From positions 79,438 to 143,437 of the forward strand of contig JAPOWG010000089.1 of assembly GCA_026707745.1 (NCBI GenBank): a stretch of DNA of 64,000 nucleotides, given 5' to 3'. The notes below the pieces were generated by a model. That model worked only from the letters and a program-made list of their open reading frames with translations, did not search any database and was not told the DNA's origin. The position numbers and the translations under genes are program-made. Positions within the stretch are counted from its first letter, which is position 1. The number at the start of each line of letters is the position of its first letter. This stretch comes from Chloroflexota bacterium (GTDB taxonomy: Bacteria > Chloroflexota > Anaerolineae > Aggregatilineales > Phototrophicaceae). Positions 25,570 to 33,374 of this stretch are shown in pieces.

Positions 25570-27192
25570 ATGACCACCAACCACACAACCCGCCTCCGAC
25601 AAGCCACCGTCTACGACGGCACAGGCAACCCGCCCATCACCGCCGACATCCTCATCGCCGGCGACCGCATCGCCGCCATCGGCGACCTTTCCGACGCCTA
25701 CGCTTCGCAGACAATCGACCTCGACGGCCTCGCCGTCGCCCCCGGCTTCATCAACATGCTCAGTTGGGCTACCGAATCCCTGATAGAAGACGGCCGCTCC
25801 CTGAGCGACATCAAGCAAGGCGTCACCCTCGAAGTCATGGGCGAGGGCACCTCCATGGGCCCGCTCAACGACGAGATGAAACGGACGCGCGATACCATCC
25901 TCTCCACCGCCGATATCCACTACGACATCGAATGGACGACCTTGGGGGAATACCTCGAATTTCTCGAACGCAAAGGCGTGGCGACCAATATCGCCTCATT
26001 CGTCGGCTCGGCCACGCTGCGGGTTCACGCCGCCGGTTACGACGACCGCCCGGTGACCGACGCCGAATTGACCGAGATGAAGCGCCTGCTGCACGAAGCC
26101 ATGCGCGAAGGCGCTATGGGCATGTCCGCCGCCTTGATCTATCCGCCGGCGGCATATCAGTCCACCGACGAGTTGATCGAACTCTGCCGTGTGGTCGCGC
26201 AATACGATGGCATGTACATCACGCACTTGCGCAGCGAACGTGCGCGCTTCATGCAGGCCCTGGACGAACTGATCCATATCATGCGCCAAACCGGCGTGAC
26301 CGGCGAGATATATCACCTGAAAGCCTCGGGCCAAGCGAATTGGCATCTCATGGACGAGGCCATCTCAAAAGTCGAAGCGGCCCGCGCCGACGGTCTGGCG
26401 CTGACCGCCGACATGTATACCTATCCCTATAGTGGCACGGGCTTGGCTTCCTGCATTCCGGCTTGGGCGCACGACGGCGGTTTCGCGGCCATGATCGACC
26501 GCCTGAAAGACCCGGCGACGCGCGAGCGCATCAAAGCCGAGATGAACCAGCCCGGCGATAACTGGGAGAATATGTTCTACGACAACGGACCCGACCGCAT
26601 CATGTTGGCCGGCTTTGCCAAAAAAGAGCTGCGGGACTATCAGGGCATGACCCTGCGCCAGGTCATGGACGAGCGCGGCGCATCGGCGACCGATACGGTC
26701 ATTGACTTGCTGATCGAAGACAACAGCCGCATTTTCACGCTCTATTTCAGCATGTCCGAGGATAATCTGCGTAAGCAAGTGCAACTGCCCTGGGTCAGCT
26801 TCTGCTCCGATGCCGGCTCCATCGCGACCGAGGGCGCCTTCTTGAGCTATCATCCCCATCCCCGCGCCTACGGCAGCTTCGCCCGTGTCATCGGCAAATA
26901 CGTTCGCGACGAGGGCTTGGTGACGCTGGCTGACGCGGTACGCCGCCTTTCCGGTTTCGCCTCCGACAACCTCAAGCTCAAGGATCGCGGTTATCTCAAG
27001 CCGGGCTGCTTTGCCGATCTGGCCATCTTCGATCCGGCGAAAGTACAGGACCATTCTGTACCGGGCGATCCCCATCGCTATAGCGACGGCATGGTACACG
27101 TTTTTGTCAATGGCCGGCAGGTCCTGCGCGATGGAGAACACACGGGGGAGATGCCCGGCCGCGTTCTTCGCGGTCCTGGTTGGCGGGGATGA
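25570..27192 (+). CDS. amidohydrolase, N-acyl-D-amino-acid deacylase family
   Basis: 540 residues with the composite beta-sandwich and TIM-barrel fold: RQATVYDGTGNPPITADILIAGDRIAAIGDL at the start and GCFADLAIFDPAKVQDHSVPGDPHRYSDGMVHVFVNGRQVLRDGEHTGEMPGRVLR at the end. Barrel ligands HLRSE, YHLKASG and CSDAGSIATEG are present. The usual His-x-His after strand 1 (PGFID-x-H-x-H) is replaced by PGFINMLSW, and the Cys of the D-aminoacylase metal site is absent. This implies a changed metal site or a mononuclear enzyme. It may hydrolyse N-acyl-D-amino acids or a related amide; the substrate is uncertain. It stands alone between two intergenic regions. Confidence 0.88.
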   Translation: MTTNHTTRLRQATVYDGTGNPPITADILIAGDRIAAIGDLSDAYASQTIDLDGLAVAPGFINMLSWATESLIEDGRSLSDIKQGVTLEVMGEGTSMGPLNDEMKRTRDTILSTADIHYDIEWTTLGEYLEFLERKGVATNIASFVGSATLRVHAAGYDDRPVTDAELTEMKRLLHEAMREGAMGMSAALIYPPAAYQSTDELIELCRVVAQYDGMYITHLRSERARFMQALDELIHIMRQTGVTGEIYHLKASGQANWHLMDEAISKVEAARADGLALTADMYTYPYSGTGLASCIPAWAHDGGFAAMIDRLKDPATRERIKAEMNQPGDNWENMFYDNGPDRIMLAGFAKKELRDYQGMTLRQVMDERGASATDTVIDLLIEDNSRIFTLYFSMSEDNLRKQVQLPWVSFCSDAGSIATEGAFLSYHPHPRAYGSFARVIGKYVRDEGLVTLADAVRRLSGFASDNLKLKDRGYLKPGCFADLAIFDPAKVQDHSVPGDPHRYSDGMVHVFVNGRQVLRDGEHTGEMPGRVLRGPGWRG

Positions 27193-27286
27193 TCAACCGA
27201 AAGCGCAACCCAAATTGGCAGAACACGTAGAGATAATGACGTGAGCAACCCCTAATGATTGGGGGAGCGAGTATGGCCGCGTCTTG

Positions 27287-27295
27287 TGATATAAT
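27287..27295 (+). promoter_or_regulatory. extended -10 element for the SPFH gene
   Basis: TGATATAAT matches the extended -10 consensus and lies 52 bases before the ATG. No good -35 is present, as is allowed for this promoter type. Confidence 0.5.
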
Positions 27296-27346
27296 CGTGC
27301 CAGCAATCGAGAACAAGAAACGTAAACGCGTTTAGAAGGAGTTGTC

Positions 27347-28384
27347 ATGAACTTTGGTTCGATCTTACAAGTGGTCGCCATACTGGCCTTTGGCGTTGGC
27401 ATCCTCGGCGTCGCCTTCACCTTTACCCTGGCCTCCCAGGGCAGGTCGGCGCGCGGCGGGGTACTGCTGGCGCTGGTGGGCTTCGTCGGCGGTATCGTAC
27501 TCTTTATCGTCAGTTCGGGTATCTTGATCGTGCCGCCGGCGCGCGCGGCGGTCATCGTCAACGTGCTTTCCGGTGAATTGGAAGATCCGGCACGGGCGCC
27601 GGGCACCTCGATCATCATCCCGGGTTTGCAGGAATTCATCATCTACCCGACCGATCAGCAGGAATACACCATGTCCGGCATCACCACCGAAGGCCGGATT
27701 CAAGGCAACGATGCCGTCGAAGCGCTAACCGTCGACGGTCAGGAAATCCGCCTGGATATCACTGTGCTCTATCGTATTGACCGTGAAGATGTCAATTTCA
27801 TCCATTTGAATTGGCAGAGCCGTTACGAATCCGATTTCATCCGTCCGACTGTGCGCGCTGTCGCCCGTGATGTGGTCTCGCAATTTGAAGCCGAAGCCAT
27901 TTACGGCCTGGAGCGTGAAGCCCTCGGCGGGCGCATCTCTGAATTGGTGGCTGAGCGGATGTCGGAACAAGGCTTGACCCTGACTTCCTTGCTGGTCCGC
28001 CAGATCGACTTCAATGACGCCTTCGCGCAATCGATTGAAGAGAAACAGATCGAGGAACAGAAGCTGCAACGTGCCCGCACCGAAGCGGAACGTGTCCAAA
28101 CCGAAGCCAGCGGTCGCGCCGATGCGGCTGAGCAAGAAGCCCGCGGTCGCGCCAACGCCCGCTTGATCGAAGCCCAAGCGGAAGCGGAAGCCTTGCGCGT
28201 GATTAGCGATCAGATCGCCGCCAATCCCAACCTGATCCAGTACCTCTATGTCGCCAACCTGTCGGACAACGTGTCCTTCGCGCTGCTGCCGTCGGATTCG
28301 CCCTTCATCTTCAACGTCGATGACTTCGCGGACCTCGGCGCGGACTTCCAGGCGCCGCAGCCCGACCTCCGCACCAGCGGCTAG
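27347..28384 (+). CDS. SPFH/band 7 (prohibitin-like) membrane protein
   Basis: 345 residues. Two membrane helices near the N-terminus (about 5-30 and 36-60) are followed by the SPFH domain (VPPARAAVIVNVLSGELEDPARAPGTSIIIPGLQEFIIYPTDQQEYTMSG...VDGQEIRLDITVLYRID) and a long Glu/Ala/Gln-rich coiled coil (KQIEEQKLQRARTEAERVQTEASGRADAAEQEARGRANARLIEAQAEAEALRVI). Such proteins form large ring assemblies that scaffold membrane proteins and proteases. The ATG is preceded by AGAAGGAG at good spacing. A strong terminator follows, so it is probably a single-gene unit. Confidence 0.93.
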   Translation: MNFGSILQVVAILAFGVGILGVAFTFTLASQGRSARGGVLLALVGFVGGIVLFIVSSGILIVPPARAAVIVNVLSGELEDPARAPGTSIIIPGLQEFIIYPTDQQEYTMSGITTEGRIQGNDAVEALTVDGQEIRLDITVLYRIDREDVNFIHLNWQSRYESDFIRPTVRAVARDVVSQFEAEAIYGLEREALGGRISELVAERMSEQGLTLTSLLVRQIDFNDAFAQSIEEKQIEEQKLQRARTEAERVQTEASGRADAAEQEARGRANARLIEAQAEAEALRVISDQIAANPNLIQYLYVANLSDNVSFALLPSDSPFIFNVDDFADLGADFQAPQPDLRTSG

Positions 28385-28412
28385 ACAGATATACCGCATT
28401 TCGCATATTTTC

Positions 28413-28447
28413 AAGGCGCTGCCATCTGGGAGCGCCTTTTGCTTTTT
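28413..28447 (+). terminator. Rho-independent terminator of the SPFH gene
   Basis: AAGGCGCT (28413-28420) pairs perfectly with AGCGCCTT (28431-28438) around a ten-base loop, followed by TTGCTTTTTT. Confidence 0.88.
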
Positions 28448-28524
28448 TGATCGCGGACGCTTGCGCTTCTGGATGCCGCGTTGCTCCGTTGAAGAGGAAG
28501 CGCAATTCATAAAGGGAAAAGTCG

Positions 28525-28748
28525 ATGATCGTTTATCCAGCCGAAGACCTGGGCATGTCCAGCGAGCGGCTGCGGCGTATCAACGAATACCTTGGGCATA
28601 TCTGCCTCTGAAAGCCGGCGTCGAGCGCTATGGCTACGGATTTGGACTGGGATTCCGCGTCATGTTTGATCTGGGTCAAGCCAACGGCTATAGCTCGATA
28701 GTCCCCAATCTCGTCTATCAGGCCATTGACGATCTCAACGACGCTTGA
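28525..28748 (+). pseudogene. internally deleted beta-lactamase-fold serine hydrolase
   Basis: A ribosome binding site (AAAGGGA) and an ATG at 28525 begin MIVYPAEDLGMSSERLRRINEYL, typical of the first residues of beta-lactamase-related serine hydrolases (class C-like esterases). After 28 codons the frame stops. In another frame, from about 28605 to 28748, the sequence reads RYGYGFGLGFRVMFDLGQANGYSSIVPNLVYQAIDDLNDA, which resembles the last part of the same family. The middle, roughly 350 residues with the catalytic Ser-x-x-Lys and Tyr motifs, is missing. This is a gene remnant made by a large deletion with a frameshift. Confidence 0.65.
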
Positions 28749-28754
28749 ACTGTA

Positions 28755-29840
28755 TCAGAGATCGACATCCATCACATCGAGCACGACATCCATAGGCGTG
28801 AAGATAGTCGCGCGTCGCGAACCGGCGAAGAGCAATCCCACTGCCTGCAGGCTGTCCTCTTCGATGATCAGAGCGCCGGAATCGCCACCTTGGCTCATGG
28901 GAGACGTGATGACCTGGCCGATGAAGCGCGCTTGCTTGTCGTCGCCGTAGGATACATCGACGGTCGCGTTCATCAGCATAATCTTGCCCTCGGTATAGCC
29001 GGTGGTGCGCCCGAACTTCCGTATCTGCATGCCCAGTTGCGGGCGCTTGATGCCGTTGGGCCTGCCGATAGTCGCGATGTCTTGCTGGAAGAGCGTGGGA
29101 TTGTTAGGTCGCGCCAGCGCCGCGTCAACCTGGTTGGGGAAGATCGGCGCGTCCGAGGTCTGCGCTTTTGGCGCTGGCACGCTTGTCAACCGTTTTGCCG
29201 AACCGTTGATCTTCGCCAGGGCATTGCCCACATTGACAAAGAGCTCGACAATGTCGCAGCCGCCTGCCGGCAAGAGTGGTGGCAAAGTGGTCGGCGGCGC
29301 TGGTCCCCGCTCGTAGTCGCCATAAAAGCGCAGTTTTTCGAAGCGGTGCAATTTGGCGACAATGTCATCGGGACGGACACCGTGATCTGTAGGCCCCGGC
29401 TGCAAGATGGCATCGCCGATGACCGCGTCATTGCTGTTTGCCAGCACGTGATTGTTGGAGAGCAGCAAAGGCTCGCCGGTATTGCGGTCGAATACAACTG
29501 CGCCGAGCGTACCCGCTGTGACCATATAGTGTCCGATGCTGACGCCCGCTGGAATGTTCGGTCGAAAGCGGTCCCGGGGATCGACATGCGCTTCCAGACG
29601 GCCCACTTCGACGACATCCGTTCGCATGCCGTTAACTTGTTGCGGGACCAGATCGTCTTCGCTGAGCGCCTCGACGGGTTTCTTTTGTTCGACCAGTACC
29701 GAAACAGCCAGTTGGTCGGTGCTGCGTTCGTTGTAGCTGCGGAAGCCGATAGCGACGCCAACCACGCCACCCCGCCGCAAGAGGTCCGCTTGCGCGAGCC
29801 GCTGCGCTTCCAGCAGTTGGCGGAACAGATCCATGGACAT
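28755..29840 (-). CDS. trypsin-fold serine protease (Nal1-like)
   Basis: 361 residues. The core shows SNNHVLANSNDA (His), VDAALARP (Asp) and SQGGDSGALI (Ser), consistent with a chymotrypsin-like triad. The N-terminal helix MDLFRQLLEAQRLAQADLLRRGGVVGVAIGFR and the following regulatory-looking beta domain are typical of the bacterial Nal1-like group. No signal peptide or membrane segment is evident, so it may be cytoplasmic or released in another way. Its stop codon is six bases from the end of the convergent pseudogene. Substrates are unknown. Confidence 0.85.
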   Translation of the reverse strand: MSMDLFRQLLEAQRLAQADLLRRGGVVGVAIGFRSYNERSTDQLAVSVLVEQKKPVEALSEDDLVPQQVNGMRTDVVEVGRLEAHVDPRDRFRPNIPAGVSIGHYMVTAGTLGAVVFDRNTGEPLLLSNNHVLANSNDAVIGDAILQPGPTDHGVRPDDIVAKLHRFEKLRFYGDYERGPAPPTTLPPLLPAGGCDIVELFVNVGNALAKINGSAKRLTSVPAPKAQTSDAPIFPNQVDAALARPNNPTLFQQDIATIGRPNGIKRPQLGMQIRKFGRTTGYTEGKIMLMNATVDVSYGDDKQARFIGQVITSPMSQGGDSGALIIEEDSLQAVGLLFAGSRRATIFTPMDVVLDVMDVDL

Positions 29841-29926
29841 CTGATGTCATCTCGTCATCGGGCTGGCGTACATCGCCGCATTATACAATAGAACGCCCGC
29901 GACGAGGCTGCTCCAGGACGCGAGTC

Positions 29927-31003
29927 TCAAGCCAGGTTCTTGAGCCCGTTGCCGGTGAACGCAAGTACGACAGTAGCCTCGCCGCCCGTCCTTCTGCGAA
30001 TCTGGGGCAGGGCGGCCGCGACGACAGCGCTGGTCATTTCAATAATCAAGCCCTTCTTGGCCATGCGCCTTTGCGCGGTCCGTATGGCCTCATTGTCAAC
30101 GCGCAGGGCGAATCCGCCCGTCTGGTACAGGGCGGAAAGAATCTGTGCCCCGCGCACGGGCGCTTCGACCAGGATGCCATCAGCTACGCTGTGTCTCGCG
30201 CTGACTGCCGGGGGCGATTCCAGTCCCTGTTCCCAACCTTGCACGATGGGGTCCACGCCGCTCGATTGCACGGCGATCATGCGCGGCATCGATTCGATCA
30301 AGCCCGCTTCCTGCAGCGCCCGGAAACCGCGATAGAAACCGAGGAACAAGCCACCGTGTCCAACGGGCGTGGCAACAGCATCCGGCGCGCGACCGCCCAT
30401 TTGTTCCCAAGTCTCCCACGCGACCGTCATCTGGCCCAGCGCAAACCAGGGGCTCCAGGCGTGGCTGGCGTATGTGATCGATCCCGCGGCAGCATAGACA
30501 TCATCGATCGGCTGCTGCGATTCGACGATAGCGCCGCCGAAAAGGCCTATCAAGCGTTTCTTGCTTTCGACGGCTGTCGCCGTCGGCACATAAATCCGAG
30601 CAGTGATGCCCGCCAGGCTGGCATAGGCGGCGATCGACGCCCCCGCGTTGCCCGATGAATTGTCGATGACTTCGGTCACATCAAAGCCGGCAATGTGATT
30701 CATCAGGGTAGTCGTGCCACGATCCTTGTACGAGCCGGTGGGATTAAGATAGTCAAGTTTGGCGAGAACCGAATCCCCATCCAGCTCGACCGGCGCCAGA
30801 GGCGTCATGCCTTCACCCAGGCTGAAGCGCTTTTGCACCGGCAACATCGCCGAATAGCGCCACAACGAATAATCTTCGCGCTTGATCAGCTTGGGGTCGA
30901 AGGCCGGCAGACTGGCGAGATCCAAGGACCCTCCGCAGGTCCTGCAGCGCCAGGCTAGGGCCGAAGCCGGCTCCCCGCATGAATTGCATCGAATTACTGT
31001 CAT
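29927..31003 (-). CDS. thrC: threonine synthase
   Basis: PLP-dependent enzyme converting O-phosphohomoserine to threonine. The 358-residue product begins with a small zinc-ribbon-like C4 segment (CNSCGEPASALAWRCRTCGG), has the PLP lysine in NPTGSYKDRGTTTLMNH, NSSGNAGASIAAYASLAG as the phosphate-loop neighbour, and VGHGGLFLGFYRGFRAL, the Gly-rich phosphate site. Length and pattern fit class II-type threonine synthases of Chloroflexota and archaea. A related PLP lyase cannot be ruled out, since many homologues have mixed annotation. No other threonine-pathway genes adjoin it, and moaA is divergent. Confidence 0.87.
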   Translation of the reverse strand: MTVIRCNSCGEPASALAWRCRTCGGSLDLASLPAFDPKLIKREDYSLWRYSAMLPVQKRFSLGEGMTPLAPVELDGDSVLAKLDYLNPTGSYKDRGTTTLMNHIAGFDVTEVIDNSSGNAGASIAAYASLAGITARIYVPTATAVESKKRLIGLFGGAIVESQQPIDDVYAAAGSITYASHAWSPWFALGQMTVAWETWEQMGGRAPDAVATPVGHGGLFLGFYRGFRALQEAGLIESMPRMIAVQSSGVDPIVQGWEQGLESPPAVSARHSVADGILVEAPVRGAQILSALYQTGGFALRVDNEAIRTAQRRMAKKGLIIEMTSAVVAAALPQIRRRTGGEATVVLAFTGNGLKNLA

Positions 31004-31273
31004 TGCTCATCCGAATGGGTAGACAGACATTGACTAGCTTAGCCACTGGCGTCGCTGACGACAATAGTCAGGCGCGCACGACCAAAGAACACGCCCCAAA
31101 AGTCCATGCATATCCAATTCTAAGACAACTCGCTTATACTGACGATACATCCGAGCGTACGCCGAAGACGCGCATTGTGCCCTAACGGGCGCCAGCGCGT
31201 GAACTCGTGGACTTGCGCAAACGGACGCCTGTTTATACACTATTGAGCCAATTATCAAGATTGATCGCTCCAG

Positions 31274-32293
31274 ATGACTCTAATTGACCAATTCGACCGA
31301 CCGCTGCGCGACCTGCGCATTTCCGTCACTGATCGCTGCAATTTTCGCTGTCCATATTGTATGCCCGCGGAAATCTTCGGCGAGCGTTATCAGTTCTTGC
31401 CCAAGCCACAGCTTCTGACATTTGAAGAGATCGCGCGATTGACCCGCATCATCGTCAGGTTGGGCGCGGTGAAAATCCGCCTGACCGGCGGAGAGCCTTT
31501 GCTGCGTCAAGACATCGAGCGCCTGGTTTCCATGCTGGACGCGCTGGAAGGCGTCGAAGACCTGGCGATGACAACCAATGCCTACCTCCTGCCCCAGAAG
31601 ATTGACGTCTTGAAGGCGGCCGGATTGAAGCGCTTGACGATCAGCCTGGATACGCTGGATGACGAGATCTTCCGTACAATGAATGGCGGCCGTTCCGGAG
31701 TCGACAAGGTCCTCGCGGGCATATACGCGGCTGAAGATGCCGGGTTTAGTCCGCTAAAGATAAACGCCGTGGTTCAACGCGGATTGAACGATCATACGGT
31801 TGTTGACTTGGCGCGCTTTTTCAAGGATCGCGGGCATATATTGCGTTTCATCGAATACATGGATGTCGGCAACAAAAATGGCTGGAAGATGGACGAGGTT
31901 GTGCCGGCGCGCGAGATCGTCGAACGCGTCCATGCCGCCATGCCCCTGGAACCCGTCGCCAGCAATTATTTTGGCGAGGTTGCTCGGCGCTACCGCTACG
32001 TTGATGGCGGGGGCGAAATTGGTCTGATTTGCTCGGTGACACAGCCTTTCTGTGGTTCCTGTACGCGTATGAGACTCTCGCCAGAGGGGCTGATATTCAC
32101 GTGCCTGTTCGCGACAGAAGGCGTCAGCCTGCGCGATCCCTTGCGCGCCGGCGCGAGGGACGATGAACTGGAAGAAATCCTTCGCCAAACATGGGGCGAT
32201 CGCATTGACCGCTATTCCGAGATCCGCAACTCCCTAACCGACGAAATGCGCGACCAGCGGAAGAAGGTCGAGATGTACCACATCGGCGGCTAG
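31274..32293 (+). CDS. moaA: GTP 3',8-cyclase MoaA (molybdenum cofactor synthesis)
   Basis: Radical SAM enzyme that starts molybdopterin synthesis by cyclising GTP. The radical SAM cluster is CNFRCPYC near residues 22-29, and the second 4Fe-4S site is formed by the C-terminal CSVTQPFCGSCTRMRLSPEGLIFTCLF. The essential C-terminal Gly-Gly is present (MYHIGG). LTGGEPLLRQDIERLV is the SAM-contact motif. Length 339 is normal. It is not next to other moa genes, and no convincing Moco riboswitch was seen in the 270 bases upstream. Confidence 0.96.
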   Translation: MTLIDQFDRPLRDLRISVTDRCNFRCPYCMPAEIFGERYQFLPKPQLLTFEEIARLTRIIVRLGAVKIRLTGGEPLLRQDIERLVSMLDALEGVEDLAMTTNAYLLPQKIDVLKAAGLKRLTISLDTLDDEIFRTMNGGRSGVDKVLAGIYAAEDAGFSPLKINAVVQRGLNDHTVVDLARFFKDRGHILRFIEYMDVGNKNGWKMDEVVPAREIVERVHAAMPLEPVASNYFGEVARRYRYVDGGGEIGLICSVTQPFCGSCTRMRLSPEGLIFTCLFATEGVSLRDPLRAGARDDELEEILRQTWGDRIDRYSEIRNSLTDEMRDQRKKVEMYHIGG

Positions 32294-32378
32294 CGCGCCC
32301 TGACCCCTACGGGTTTATGCTTGAAAACTGTACGGGCCAGCCGATGGCTCGCCCAAAACATACCACTCTGCGCCCATG

Positions 32379-32395
32379 CGACCTATCAGGTCGCC
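32379..32395 (+). repeat. dispersed hairpin repeat A
   Basis: GCGACCT-ATC-AGGTCGC hairpin followed by CCGAAA, the same element as at 54390, 62654 and 63905. The surrounding 283-base gap between moaA and the SDR gene has no gene. Confidence 0.75.
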
Positions 32396-32576
32396 CGAAA
32401 ATCACCTTTTAGCTGCTGCCAAGCGCTTGTGGTGAATCTTCCAATATTGAACTCGCATAGGTAGGCATCCGCGATTATCATGATTTCCCGATACCGCTAA
32501 AGCTTGCAATGGCTTGCGCTCATGTGGTATTGTCGCGCAGATTGCGTCTCAGGCATTTAACAGGAAGAGAATCGAC

Positions 32577-33347
32577 ATGAGTAATCCGGACTTCGATCTG
32601 AGTGGACAAACGGCGCTGATTACCGGCGCGGGTCGGGGCATTGGCCTGGCGACAGCGCGGGTATTCGCCGGCGCGGGAGCTGACGTCATCATCGCCGAAT
32701 TCATCGCCGAGAACGGCAAAGCCGCTGCGGCGGAGATCGAATCCATGGGGCGCAAGTCGATGTTCATTGAGGTCGATGTCCGGTCGCCGGAAAGTGTCAA
32801 CGCCATGGCCGCTTCTGCGCTTGCAGCTTTCCCGCAGATCGACATTCTGGTCTGCAATGCCGGCATAGCCCAGGCGGTTGCCGCGGAAGAATGCAGCGAT
32901 GAAGATTGGCTCAACATGATAAACGTTAATCTCAACGGCGTTTTCTGGTGCTGCCGCGCCCTGGGCAGGCACATGCTGGAACGCGGCAGCGGCGTTATTG
33001 TCAACCTGGCCTCCATGTCGGGCATGATCGTGAATAAGCCGCAGCCGCAAGCGCATTACAATGCGGCAAAGGCCGCCGTCATCCTCTTGACCAAGTCGCT
33101 GGCCGCGGAATGGGCCGATCGCGGACTCCGCGTCAACTGTGTCTCGCCAGGTTATATCGGCACCGATATGACTCTGCCTGCCCTCAGCAACGCGGAGTGG
33201 AAAGCGACTTGGCACGAAATGACGCCAATGGCCCGCATCGGCGAGCCGGAAGATATCGCCAACGCTATCCACTATTTGGCATCGCCGGCCGCGAAATTCG
33301 CGACGGGCACCAATCTGGTCGTCGACGGGGGCTATACGTCCTGGTAA
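32577..33347 (+). CDS. short-chain dehydrogenase/reductase
   Basis: 256 residues from the ATG at 32577, which is preceded by AGGAAGAG at good spacing; an earlier in-frame ATG at 32514 adds 21 residues unlike the family. It is a classical SDR: TGAGRGIGLA cofactor loop, VCNAGIAQ, Ser in VNLASMSGMI, YNAAKAAV as the Tyr-x-x-x-Lys pair and PGYIGTDMT. It resembles sugar-alcohol and gluconate-type dehydrogenases as well as 3-oxoacyl-ACP reductases. The substrate is undetermined. Confidence 0.91.
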   Translation: MSNPDFDLSGQTALITGAGRGIGLATARVFAGAGADVIIAEFIAENGKAAAAEIESMGRKSMFIEVDVRSPESVNAMAASALAAFPQIDILVCNAGIAQAVAAEECSDEDWLNMINVNLNGVFWCCRALGRHMLERGSGVIVNLASMSGMIVNKPQPQAHYNAAKAAVILLTKSLAAEWADRGLRVNCVSPGYIGTDMTLPALSNAEWKATWHEMTPMARIGEPEDIANAIHYLASPAAKFATGTNLVVDGGYTSW

Positions 33348-33374
33348 GACGACAGGACAGAGCGGCTGTGGTAT

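Noticed and set aside
26365..27141. 258-residue minus-strand frame inside the amidohydrolase gene
   Set aside because: Antisense to a conserved gene; a GC-rich shadow frame.
31004..31273. Moco riboswitch upstream of moaA
   Set aside because: No conserved core or pairing pattern could be recognised in the 270-base leader region.
32520..33272. 250-residue minus-strand frame opposite the SDR gene
   Set aside because: Antisense to a classical SDR with all motifs present.
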